Below are positions 8,414-15,828 of a DNA stretch of 61,704 nt, piece after piece. Origin of the DNA: JBBIQH01 sp964475945 (GTDB taxonomy: Archaea; Thermoproteota; Nitrososphaeria; Nitrososphaerales; Nitrosocaldaceae); NCBI GenBank assembly GCA_964475945.1, contig CAYYYF010000008.1:1-61704 (forward strand), written 5' to 3'. The notes under the pieces are model-generated. The model searched no databases and was not told the origin of the DNA. It was given only the letters and a program-made list of their open reading frames with translations. Each line of letters opens with the position of its first letter. Position 1 is the stretch's first letter. Both the position numbers and the translations under genes were made by a program.

Positions 8414-9418
8414 TTATATTCTATAAGATTCTAGCATATATTCATCAATTGGTTTAGCATTTATCTCCATAAGGTTCATTCCATCCTTATTTATAACTAT
8501 TATGCAAGAATCACCGTTTGTATCAGAGTATCTACATGTTATACCTGCAGCAGTACCCAAGATATCTTCATCATAGTATCTTAGCAGTGCCTTTGGTCCC
8601 TTCACATCCTTGGGCTCAAGTATAGCATCACCCCTCTCCCTTAATGACTCTATTATCTCATTCTCGTCCTTGTTCCTCCCTACAACCAACTTCGCCTTCT
8701 TGCTCAACCTAAAGTGCCTACCAACCTTAAGCAACTCAACATCGTTCAGTGTTATCCTATCATTATGCTCTATAAGATCCTTAACCCTCCTTGCAAAGTG
8801 CTTATCTGTTAATAGACATCCGCCAGCAGGGTTAGGCATATCCTTTAACCCAATGCTCCTTGCTAACTCAAACTGCACCTTCCTTGACCTGCCCCTTATA
8901 GCAAGAAGCCTGCTTCTATCAACCAAGCCTTTAACCTCTGGCTCTGTAGGCTTTAGGTTCTTTGCTGATAATGGTCTTAATACCTTGCCCTCCAAGCCAG
9001 CCTCTTGCTCTATTATCCTTAATGCCTTTGGATTTTGGCTCATGGGTCTCTGCCCTAACACCTCCCCTGTTACAAGGAAATCAGCACATACCTCTTGCAT
9101 ATACTCCTTTGCAGCCTTGAACATCATTATCCTGCAGTCTATGCATGGGTTCATACCAGAGCCATACCCATACCTTGGGTTCCTGAGCATCTCTATATAC
9201 TCATCCCCAAGGTATATAGTCTTGAGATCAACACCAAGGTTATGGGCGACCTCCTTTACTCTAAAGCCGCAGCCTTTGCCGCAATCAAAGTCACAGAATG
9301 GTGTCTTTATTGCAAGTGCCTTAACCTCTATCCCTTGCTCCTGCATTAACTTAACTGCCAGAGTACTATCTAAACCTCCAGAGAGCAATGCTACACACCT
9401 AACTCTCTTCTCGCTCAT
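8414..9418 (-). CDS. PP-loop ATPase of the MnmA/ThiI type (tRNA thiolation-like)
   Basis: Probable tRNA-modifying adenylase, 334 aa from the ATG at 9418. The ATP pyrophosphatase loop LLSGGLDSTLA is at residues 11-21. Two cysteine motifs follow, CDFDCGKGCGF and NPCIDCR, then TGEVLGQRPMSQN and GGCLLTD, in the order seen in archaeal proteins annotated as tRNA (5-methylaminomethyl-2-thiouridylate) methyltransferase homologues. The C-terminus carries an extra beta-rich domain. The exact tRNA position modified is not clear. In-frame starts at 9424 (ATG) and 9439 (TTG) exist; a TATA-like TACTTAAA (9441-9448) about 26 bp away favours 9418. Confidence 0.75.
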   Translation of the reverse strand: MSEKRVRCVALLSGGLDSTLAVKLMQEQGIEVKALAIKTPFCDFDCGKGCGFRVKEVAHNLGVDLKTIYLGDEYIEMLRNPRYGYGSGMNPCIDCRIMMFKAAKEYMQEVCADFLVTGEVLGQRPMSQNPKALRIIEQEAGLEGKVLRPLSAKNLKPTEPEVKGLVDRSRLLAIRGRSRKVQFELARSIGLKDMPNPAGGCLLTDKHFARRVKDLIEHNDRITLNDVELLKVGRHFRLSKKAKLVVGRNKDENEIIESLRERGDAILEPKDVKGPKALLRYYDEDILGTAAGITCRYSDTNGDSCIIVINKDGMNLMEINAKPIDEYMLESYRI

Positions 9419-9424
9419 CTCCAT

Positions 9425-9449
9425 GTATATAAGTAGCAAGTACTTAAAT
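9425..9449. promoter_or_regulatory. Interlocked divergent TATA boxes
   Basis: GTATATAAG at 9425-9433 is about 28 bp upstream of the + start (9457). TACTTAAAT at 9441-9449 is, on the other strand, about 26 bp upstream of the - start (9418). Each TATA lies on the far side of the other, so the two initiation complexes would overlap. Confidence 0.5.
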
Positions 9450-9456
9450 ATTAACC

Positions 9457-10521
9457 ATGAATAGAGCGGAGAAGGTATTAGAGAATGCTAGAGGGTTATC
9501 ATGCAATGCTATACTTGCATTTGAGCCTGAGAATGTATTCTACCTAACAGGGTTCTGGGGCGAGGGTGTAGCAGTGATTACAGATACACTTAGAGTTGTA
9601 GTGCCTAGTCTAGAGGCTGAGAGGGCTGCTTATAATGCAAGATGTGAGATAATAGAGGCTGAGAGGGGTAACATGCTTGATAAGGCACTTGCATACATAA
9701 GGGATGGAGATAGGGTATGCACAGACTGCAATGACTACTCCATACTAGAGCGCTTAAGGGTAAGATTGGTTGAGGGTTCTATGATAAGGTATAACAAGGA
9801 TGTATTCTATAATGCTAGGATGGTTAAGGCTAAGGATGAGATAGCATGCATAGAAGAAGGAGCAAGGATACTTGATAGGTTATTCAAGGTATGCGAGCAG
9901 GTGATAAGGGTAGGGGTAAGCGAGAAGGAGTTACAGGCACTGCTGCTCTATGAAGCGTTAAGGATGGGTGCATACCCTCCATCATACAGATATACATTAT
10001 CACCATTGATAGTTGCAAGTGGTGTAAACTCAGCTCTTCCACATGCGGAACCTAGCAGTAAGGTTGTAGAGTATGGTGATCTAGTCACAATTGACCTAAC
10101 ATTAAGGTATAAAGGGTATGTGGCAGATGCAACAAGGACATTTGCTGTAGGTAGGGTTGATGAGGATAAGTATAAGGTATATGAGATAGTTAGGGAGGCT
10201 CAAGCAAGGGCTTTGGATTCATTAAGGGATAATGTATCATGCAAGGATATAGATGCTGCTGCTAGATCATACATAGGTGAGAAGGGCTATGGTCAAAGGT
10301 TCATACACTCAACAGGGCATGGTATTGGGCTTGATGTACATGAGCCTCCTTGGATAAGTAGCAGTAGTAATTACATATTAAAGGAAGGGATGGCGGTTAC
10401 CATAGAGCCAGGTATATACCTTCAAGGCAGATTTGGTGTAAGGATAGAGGACTCTGTTGTAGTTATGAATAATAATGCAACTATACTTAACAGATATACA
10501 AAGGATCTAATAGTATTATGA
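9457..10521 (+). CDS. pepQ: M24-family Xaa-Pro aminopeptidase
   Basis: Two-metal peptidase with pita-bread fold, 354 aa, that removes N-terminal residues before proline or splits Xaa-Pro dipeptides. The N-terminal creatinase-like domain (1-120) opens with LEPENVFYLTGF-type sequence. The metal ligands are visible: D in VTIDLTLRYKGYVAD (two Asp), H in HSTGHGIGLDVHE, E in VTIEPGIYL and E in GVRIEDSVVV. No signal peptide, so cytosolic. It is divergent from the PP-loop gene and 48 bp upstream of an Lrp-type regulator. Confidence 0.92.
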   Translation: MNRAEKVLENARGLSCNAILAFEPENVFYLTGFWGEGVAVITDTLRVVVPSLEAERAAYNARCEIIEAERGNMLDKALAYIRDGDRVCTDCNDYSILERLRVRLVEGSMIRYNKDVFYNARMVKAKDEIACIEEGARILDRLFKVCEQVIRVGVSEKELQALLLYEALRMGAYPPSYRYTLSPLIVASGVNSALPHAEPSSKVVEYGDLVTIDLTLRYKGYVADATRTFAVGRVDEDKYKVYEIVREAQARALDSLRDNVSCKDIDAAARSYIGEKGYGQRFIHSTGHGIGLDVHEPPWISSSSNYILKEGMAVTIEPGIYLQGRFGVRIEDSVVVMNNNATILNRYTKDLIVL

Positions 10522-10560
10522 TTTACGTAAAGAAGAACCTATTTATAATTTGAATACGTA
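10522..10560. promoter_or_regulatory. Two TACGTA palindromes flanking the TATA box of the Lrp gene
   Basis: TTTACGTAAA (10522-10531, perfect palindrome) and TACGTA (10555-10560) have centres 31 bp apart, about three helical turns. The TATA-like TTTATAAT lies between them and is about 25 bp from the ATG at 10570. The arrangement suits autoregulation by the adjacent Lrp-family protein, since such proteins bind spaced palindromes on one DNA face. Confidence 0.5.
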
Positions 10561-10569
10561 ATATATACT

Positions 10570-11046
10570 ATGCTAAAGAGGGGTAGGAAGCCTAGGCTAT
10601 TGGATGAGAAGGATAAGGTTATACTCTCAACCCTATACGAGAATAGCATAACACCATTCGTAAAGATAGCAAAGAGGCTGAATGTTAATGAGGGCACGAT
10701 AAGGCATAGGGTAAAGAGGCTTATAAAGCATGGTATAATAAAGAGGTTTACTGTAGTCATTGATCCAATGGCACTTGGGCTAAGCACCATGGTTCTTGTT
10801 ATAGTAACTGTAAACCCTGGTAGCATCCAGCATGTGGCAGAGAGGATAGCAGCAATACCTAATGTGCTTGAGGTGCTAGAGGTTCATACATATGGTGATT
10901 TGCTACTTAAGTTAAGGGGTAGCAGCATGGGCGAGATAGCAAGTGTAATAGCAGAGAGAATAAAGACCATTGAGGGTGTTGCAAATACACAGGTTATATC
11001 AGTGCTAAATGTATGGAAACATGAGGATCTTTATTACTTCAAGTAA
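10570..11046 (+). CDS. Lrp/AsnC-family transcription regulator
   Basis: 158-aa regulator with an N-terminal helix-turn-helix (VILSTLYENSITPFVKIAKR, recognition helix VNEGTIRHRVKRLIKHGII) and a C-terminal RAM/ligand-binding domain (about 75-150; VLVIVTVNPGSI, NVLEVLEVHTYGDLLLKLRG). Family members bind amino acids or small metabolites as octamers or dimers. The gene appears leaderless with its own flanking palindromes. Its targets are not known; nearby candidates are the peptidase upstream and the convergent CoA operon. Confidence 0.9.
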   Translation: MLKRGRKPRLLDEKDKVILSTLYENSITPFVKIAKRLNVNEGTIRHRVKRLIKHGIIKRFTVVIDPMALGLSTMVLVIVTVNPGSIQHVAERIAAIPNVLEVLEVHTYGDLLLKLRGSSMGEIASVIAERIKTIEGVANTQVISVLNVWKHEDLYYFK

Positions 11047-11063
11047 GCATCATTACAATAATA

Positions 11064-12278
11064 TTATTTTGCTATACACTCTGCTACCTCCTCAAGTATT
11101 ATCCTTGCTATAATGCTTTTATCAGCAGAGCCTACATGCCTGATACCCTTCCCCTTCCTTATTATATATACCTCAGAGGTATCTGAGTCTATGCTGGATA
11201 CATCATTTGCTACCATTATATCTGCATTACACTCATCCATCCTCTTGGTAGCCTTCTCTATCAAGCCTTGTTCTATCCTATCTGCCTTGAATGCAACAAG
11301 TATGCTGTTAGGACTTACCTTCTTTATGTTATCAACTATCTTCTCTGTAGGCTCTAACTCTAATGTTATCCTCTTATAGCTATTTATCTTAACATCACTT
11401 GCATTTGATGGCCTAAAGTCTGATACTGCAGCATTCATTATAACAGCATTATAGTTTCTATTCCTTAACTCATTTATAACAGCATCATGCATCTCCTTGC
11501 TTGTGCTAACCTTAATTACCCTTGATACATTTGGTGGCTCTACCTTTGCATGTGCATATACAAGTGTAACATCTGCACCCATACGCATAGCCTCTCTAGC
11601 AATGGCAAAGCCAAACCTGCCTGATGCAAGGTTGGTTACAACCCTGATAGGGTCCATATGCTCTACCGTTGCCCCTGCAGTAACGAGTATGCTATTACCT
11701 TTAAGCATGCATGCCCTCTTTACAGCATCTATAACCTTAATTAACATATTCTCAGGCTCTGCTACCTTTGCCTTACCCTCCACCAGCCTTGGTTCTACAA
11801 ACTCTACATAGGGTTCTAGCATGCTTATATTCCTCCTAACCATTGGGTTATCATACATAGGCTCATGCATAGCTAATGCTATTACAATAGGCTTTCTTAG
11901 CCCCAATGCTACACTTGCTACAGTTGCTACACTGCTATCCTCTATACCATTTGCTATCTTTGCTAGGGTATCTGCTGTGCATGGATACACTACAAGTATA
12001 TCACTCCCTTTAACAAGTTGTATATGCTCAAGCCTCCATGTAAGATCAACTATGCTCTCATTCCCAGTTGCCCATGATAGCATATCCTTTGTTACAAACC
12101 TAAGGGCTTTTTTTGTTACTACAGGGTATACATCTGCTCCATGTCTCATCAATAGTCTAGCAAGGTCAACTGCCTTGTATGCTGCAACACTTGCTGTAAT
12201 ACCTAGTATTACCTTCTTGCCTAGCAACTCATTGCCATATGAGCCTGTTATATCCTTTGATGGATGCCTATCATTCAT
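11064..12278 (-). CDS. coaBC: Bifunctional phosphopantothenoylcysteine decarboxylase / phosphopantothenate-cysteine ligase
   Basis: CoaBC, 404 aa, last gene of the CoA operon. The N-terminal flavodoxin-like CoaC domain (about 20-195) shows GITASVAAYKAVDLARLL, the catalytic His in RLEHIQL, and IVIALAMHEPMYDNP, the counterpart of the PxMNxxMW motif. The C-terminal CoaB domain (about 200-404) shows ILVTAGATVEHMDPIRVVTN, SGRFGFAIA, NAAVSDFRPS and VAFKAD. It turns 4'-phosphopantothenate into 4'-phosphopantetheine with CTP and cysteine. It overlaps panB by 8 bp. Convergent with the Lrp gene, 17 bp apart. Confidence 0.95.
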   Translation of the reverse strand: MNDRHPSKDITGSYGNELLGKKVILGITASVAAYKAVDLARLLMRHGADVYPVVTKKALRFVTKDMLSWATGNESIVDLTWRLEHIQLVKGSDILVVYPCTADTLAKIANGIEDSSVATVASVALGLRKPIVIALAMHEPMYDNPMVRRNISMLEPYVEFVEPRLVEGKAKVAEPENMLIKVIDAVKRACMLKGNSILVTAGATVEHMDPIRVVTNLASGRFGFAIAREAMRMGADVTLVYAHAKVEPPNVSRVIKVSTSKEMHDAVINELRNRNYNAVIMNAAVSDFRPSNASDVKINSYKRITLELEPTEKIVDNIKKVSPNSILVAFKADRIEQGLIEKATKRMDECNADIMVANDVSSIDSDTSEVYIIRKGKGIRHVGSADKSIIARIILEEVAECIAK

Positions 12279-13134
12279 GCTTAAACCCCTCCAATGCTCT
12301 TAATACCTCGTTATACTCATGCTCATCCATATGGAACTCATGCTCCCTGCTAGGGAATCTCTTGCCTATAACATCATCCTTATATGCTAGTATAGCATCA
12401 AGCATTGCTTGATAGATGTTAGCATAACGCTTAGCAAACCTTGGTGCATTACTATACAGACCAAGCATATCATGTATTACAAGAACCTGACCATCACATT
12501 CTGAACCAGAGCCTATACCTATGGTTGGTATCTTTACCATCCTGCTTATAATACCTGCTACCTCAGCTGCTACCTGCTCAAGCACTATGCAGAATGCACC
12601 TGCATCCTGTATGGCAAGGGCATCCTTTACAAGGCTTAATGCCTTATCCTTGCTCTTGCCTTGCACCTTATAGCCATGCCATAGTGGTGCAATCTGAGGC
12701 CTTAGACCTATATGCCCCATAACAGGTATGCCAGCATCAACTATAGCCTTAACTATCTTGCTGAATTCCCTGCCACCTTCTACCTTTACTGCATCTGCCC
12801 CTACCTTAACAAACCTACATGCATTGTATACAGCATCCTCTATGCTAACTTGGTATGACATGAAAGGCATATCTGCTACTACCATAGCCCTTGGCTTGGC
12901 ATTTGCTACTGCCCTACAGAAGAGTAGCATCTCATCCATCCCTACGTTAGTTGTCCTATCATAACCTAGCATAACCATAGCAGCACTATCTCCTACTAGT
13001 AGCATATCTATCCCAGCATCATCACATACCCTTGCTGTAGTATAGTCATATGCAGTAAGCACTGCTATCCTTCTCTTACCCTTCATTGCAAGTATCTTCT
13101 CTACAGTAACCTTCTCAGTATGCATTAAACTCAC
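12271..13134 (-). CDS. panB: 3-methyl-2-oxobutanoate hydroxymethyltransferase
   Basis: PanB, 287 aa, makes ketopantoate from alpha-ketoisovalerate and methylene-tetrahydropterin. Family motifs are in order: ITVLTAYDYT-type AVLTAYDYTTARVCDDAGIDMLLVGDSAAMV, GYDRTTNVGMDEML, DMPFMSY, AVKVEGG, GHIGLRPQ and GIGSGSECDGQVLVIHDMLG. The metal-binding Asp residues and catalytic Glu (VLEQV) are present. The start overlaps the stop of the PPS gene by 4 bp, and its end overlaps coaBC by 8 bp, so translation is coupled. Archaea lacking a bacterial PanC use this enzyme followed by pantoate kinase and PPS. Confidence 0.96.
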   Translation of the reverse strand: MSLMHTEKVTVEKILAMKGKRRIAVLTAYDYTTARVCDDAGIDMLLVGDSAAMVMLGYDRTTNVGMDEMLLFCRAVANAKPRAMVVADMPFMSYQVSIEDAVYNACRFVKVGADAVKVEGGREFSKIVKAIVDAGIPVMGHIGLRPQIAPLWHGYKVQGKSKDKALSLVKDALAIQDAGAFCIVLEQVAAEVAGIISRMVKIPTIGIGSGSECDGQVLVIHDMLGLYSNAPRFAKRYANIYQAMLDAILAYKDDVIGKRFPSREHEFHMDEHEYNEVLRALEGFKHE

Positions 13135-13874
13135 CTTACTAGACCTTGCCTTATAAGCCTCTCACTAGCCTCAAGGTTTGCTCTATTATTGAATGATGCA
13201 AGTATTGATTCTAACTCCTCGCTTGTATATGATGATAACTCTTTTGCATAATCAACCATTACAGGTAAGGCTCTTACTATGTTATCTACTATGGTTATAT
13301 ATGCAGCTCTTGCTGTACGTGATAATGGGTTAAGGTCTACTGCTATAACCTTCTTGCCCATCCTAGCAAGTGCCTCTGTCCTATCCCCATCCTCCAATGG
13401 TACAAGAACAGCATCAGCCTTCACTATACCCCTACTATCAACCCTCCTCCTGCTACTCATCAACTCATCTATAACAGCATCTGCATCAGACCCTATACCA
13501 TATACATACTCTGCCCCATTAGCCTTGAGCAATTCCTCTATTGCCCTCTCACGCTCATAACTCCTGTAGAATAGGTTAACCTCTAACCTTGCATTTACTA
13601 GCCTTGATAACTCAACCAACTCCTTTGCGCAAAGGCATGCTGCATTACCATTAACTGATATAACCCCATACTCTGCTAGAAGGAGTAATGCTACAGATGC
13701 CTTACATGCCTGCATTGCATACATGCTTGTCTTCTCACCAAGCAGGTAATCGAATGCCTCTCCTCTACCATGTGCTATAAGCCCCTGTTCTACAACTATA
13801 CCCTTCCTATAGCACTCTACAAGCCTCTCCCTAACCTTAAGTGATTGTGCCCTAGGATGGTTCTCTGGTATCAT
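13131..13874 (-). CDS. 4-phosphopantoate-beta-alanine ligase (PPS)
   Basis: Archaeal phosphopantothenate synthetase, formerly DUF137, 247 aa. It joins 4-phosphopantoate to beta-alanine with ATP and so replaces bacterial PanC. It begins IPENHPRAQSLKVRERLVE, the hallmark N-terminus of the family, followed by GLIAHGRGEAFDYLLGEKT, VNGNAACLCAKELVELS, NLFYRS, and ADAVLVPLEDGDRTEALARMGKKVIAVDLNPLSRTA. It overlaps the pantoate kinase by 4 bp (ATGA) and panB by 4 bp. Confidence 0.95.
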   Translation of the reverse strand: MIPENHPRAQSLKVRERLVECYRKGIVVEQGLIAHGRGEAFDYLLGEKTSMYAMQACKASVALLLLAEYGVISVNGNAACLCAKELVELSRLVNARLEVNLFYRSYERERAIEELLKANGAEYVYGIGSDADAVIDELMSSRRRVDSRGIVKADAVLVPLEDGDRTEALARMGKKVIAVDLNPLSRTARAAYITIVDNIVRALPVMVDYAKELSSYTSEELESILASFNNRANLEASERLIRQGLVR

Positions 13875-14761
13875 CTTATAACCCTTGCACCAGTGTTATC
13901 AACAGAGCAGATCAAGAGGTTATGCCTATTGCTATACCTACTTAACACTTCAGCTATACAATCAACCTCATCCTCCCTTACCACTGAGAATACTGTATCG
14001 CCAAATAGTGCTACGGATGCCTTGTAGCCATGCTCACTTAACTCATCTATTATATTTGCTGCTCTAGCACTTATGAACCCTATAAATCTAGCGAAGGTTA
14101 ATGACATATCCATAAACTCATCAATAGATAGACTCTTAAGCAACTTGTTAAGCATCTTGCCTCCTAAGCCGTTTATAATGTTGATCTTATTTGTAAGGAA
14201 CTCTTTTGTAGGATATGGGTTCATGCATAGCGCAACTACCTTGTAACCATACAAGGGTATGCTCTTAACAACCCCTTCCCCAGGTGCCCCAGCAGTAAGC
14301 CTTAACTCAAATCCGCCATGGTACTCTGCTATAACAGTGCCAGCACCACACTTACATGCTATATCTGCCCTATGTGCTATCCCTGCTGCCTCTTCCTTGC
14401 TTAAACTAAGGTTTAGAGCATCATTCAATGCATAAGAGAGGCTTAGTGCTGCTGCCCCACTAGAGCCTAGACCATAGCCTATAGGTACATCTACCCTATG
14501 CCTTACCTTTATGTAAACCGGCTCTGTAAGCATGTGAAGATACTCGTTTACAACATACAAGGATACATCTGCATTGCTTATATGACCATTAACCTCTATA
14601 GATACCTTGTTAGCATTGCTCTTATACACCCATACATCAGTTGTTACACCCTTATCTATACATACTCCAGCACCCCTTGAACCCTTCTGTATGCTAGCAT
14701 CTGGGAACTCTACAAACCCTGTTATATGGGCAGGCGAGTATGCCCTCGAGTATCCTCGCAT
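13871..14761 (-). CDS. Pantoate kinase (GHMP superfamily)
   Basis: First gene of the CoA operon, 296 aa. It phosphorylates pantoate to 4-phosphopantoate. GHMP features are present: the N-terminal AYSPAHITGFVEFPD, the ATP loop IGYGLGSSGAAALSLSYALN near residue 95, a GTVIAEYHGGFELRLTAGAPGEG segment, and a late GDTVFSVV motif. PoK of archaea is close in fold to mevalonate and homoserine kinases but sits with PPS, which settles the assignment. Divergent from the PhoU-like regulator over 67 bp containing two AT-rich TATA candidates. Confidence 0.93.
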   Translation of the reverse strand: MRGYSRAYSPAHITGFVEFPDASIQKGSRGAGVCIDKGVTTDVWVYKSNANKVSIEVNGHISNADVSLYVVNEYLHMLTEPVYIKVRHRVDVPIGYGLGSSGAAALSLSYALNDALNLSLSKEEAAGIAHRADIACKCGAGTVIAEYHGGFELRLTAGAPGEGVVKSIPLYGYKVVALCMNPYPTKEFLTNKINIINGLGGKMLNKLLKSLSIDEFMDMSLTFARFIGFISARAANIIDELSEHGYKASVALFGDTVFSVVREDEVDCIAEVLSRYSNRHNLLICSVDNTGARVIR

Positions 14762-14828
14762 CTCTTATGCAGATTATAATATAAGGTATGATATATAAAT
14801 AACGTTTAAAGAATATAAATTGATTTAA

Positions 14829-15794
14829 ATGAAGCATAGTAGGAAGGTTCAAGGGATAGGTAGTAGCCTGCTTATATCCCTGCCTAAGAAGTGGGCTAGT
14901 GCACATGGGATAAGGAGGGGTAGCATACTATTCCTTGAGGTCTTAGATGATGATACGATAAGGGTATATCCTACAGATGCAAAGGGTAGGGAGAGCAGGG
15001 AGGTTACCATAAGTTACCCATTACCCTACAATGAGCATATAGTAGATAAGATAACTGGTGCATACCTATTAGGGTATGATATTATAAGGGTAAGGTCTAG
15101 CAAGGCGATAACCTATGAAGAGAGGGAGGTTATAAAGAATGCAATAGAGCGATTAGTAAGCCTTGAGATAGTAGATGAGGATGCAACTAACATAGTTGCA
15201 CAATTCCTCCTGGATGAATCTGCTCTAGACCCTGCAAAGATACTCTACAGGATGAGTGCAATAGTCTCTGGCATGTATAGGGATGTTGTAATAGCGTTAG
15301 AGGGCAAGGATAAGACTATACTGAAGAGTATACCAAGGAGGGATGATGAGGTTGATAGGCAATACTTCCTGCTTGTGAGGCTACTAAGAAGCATGCTAAG
15401 GGATAGGTTAAGTAGTAGTGCTAGATTAAGCAGCATAGAGATTCTAGATTATAGGATAGCAGCACATCTGCTTGAGAGTGCTGGTGATAGTGTAGTAGAG
15501 TTAGCAAGGAGCATAGAGAGTATAAACATGGAGGATTATGCAGATTACTTAGAGTTGGTTAAGATAGCAAGGAGCATAGAGGCTGTACAGGAGTTAGCTG
15601 TTAGAACCTTTATAGGAAAGAACAGGACGGGGTCACTCGAGGTTGTTACAAGGTATAAGAGGTTGGTTGAGCAGATCAATTCATGCAAGGCTAATCTAGG
15701 CTCAGAGATGCTTAACATACTATACCTAATTGATAAGTTCTTAAGGGTATGGATTGATATAGCAGATCTTGTTATACCATTAGAGGAGAGATGA
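14829..15794 (+). CDS. PhoU-domain regulator with AbrB/SpoVT DNA-binding domain
   Basis: 321-aa cytosolic protein. Residues 1-45 form an AbrB/SpoVT swapped-hairpin domain (SRKVQGIGSSLLISLPKKWASAHGIRRGSIL). The rest is helical with two PhoU-like three-helix bundles (about 110-200 and 215-310; DDEVDRQYFLLVRLLRSMLRD, AAHLLESAGDSVVELARSIE). Such archaeal fusions are annotated as phosphate-uptake regulators. A phosphonate-type transporter lies 6 kb away, but no direct link can be shown. Confidence 0.85.
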   Translation: MKHSRKVQGIGSSLLISLPKKWASAHGIRRGSILFLEVLDDDTIRVYPTDAKGRESREVTISYPLPYNEHIVDKITGAYLLGYDIIRVRSSKAITYEEREVIKNAIERLVSLEIVDEDATNIVAQFLLDESALDPAKILYRMSAIVSGMYRDVVIALEGKDKTILKSIPRRDDEVDRQYFLLVRLLRSMLRDRLSSSARLSSIEILDYRIAAHLLESAGDSVVELARSIESINMEDYADYLELVKIARSIEAVQELAVRTFIGKNRTGSLEVVTRYKRLVEQINSCKANLGSEMLNILYLIDKFLRVWIDIADLVIPLEER

Positions 15795-15828
15795 TAAATA
15801 AATAAGATGGTATAGAGTATGCTAGTGA

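Noticed and set aside
9419..9439. TTG start of the PP-loop gene
   Set aside because: The start would lie upstream of the expected initiation site set by the TATA at 9441-9448; ATG at 9418 or 9424 is better.
8610..9464. Long + strand open frame opposite the PP-loop gene
   Set aside because: Shadow of the real gene: Ser/Leu-rich composition, no motif, and it spans the divergent promoter.
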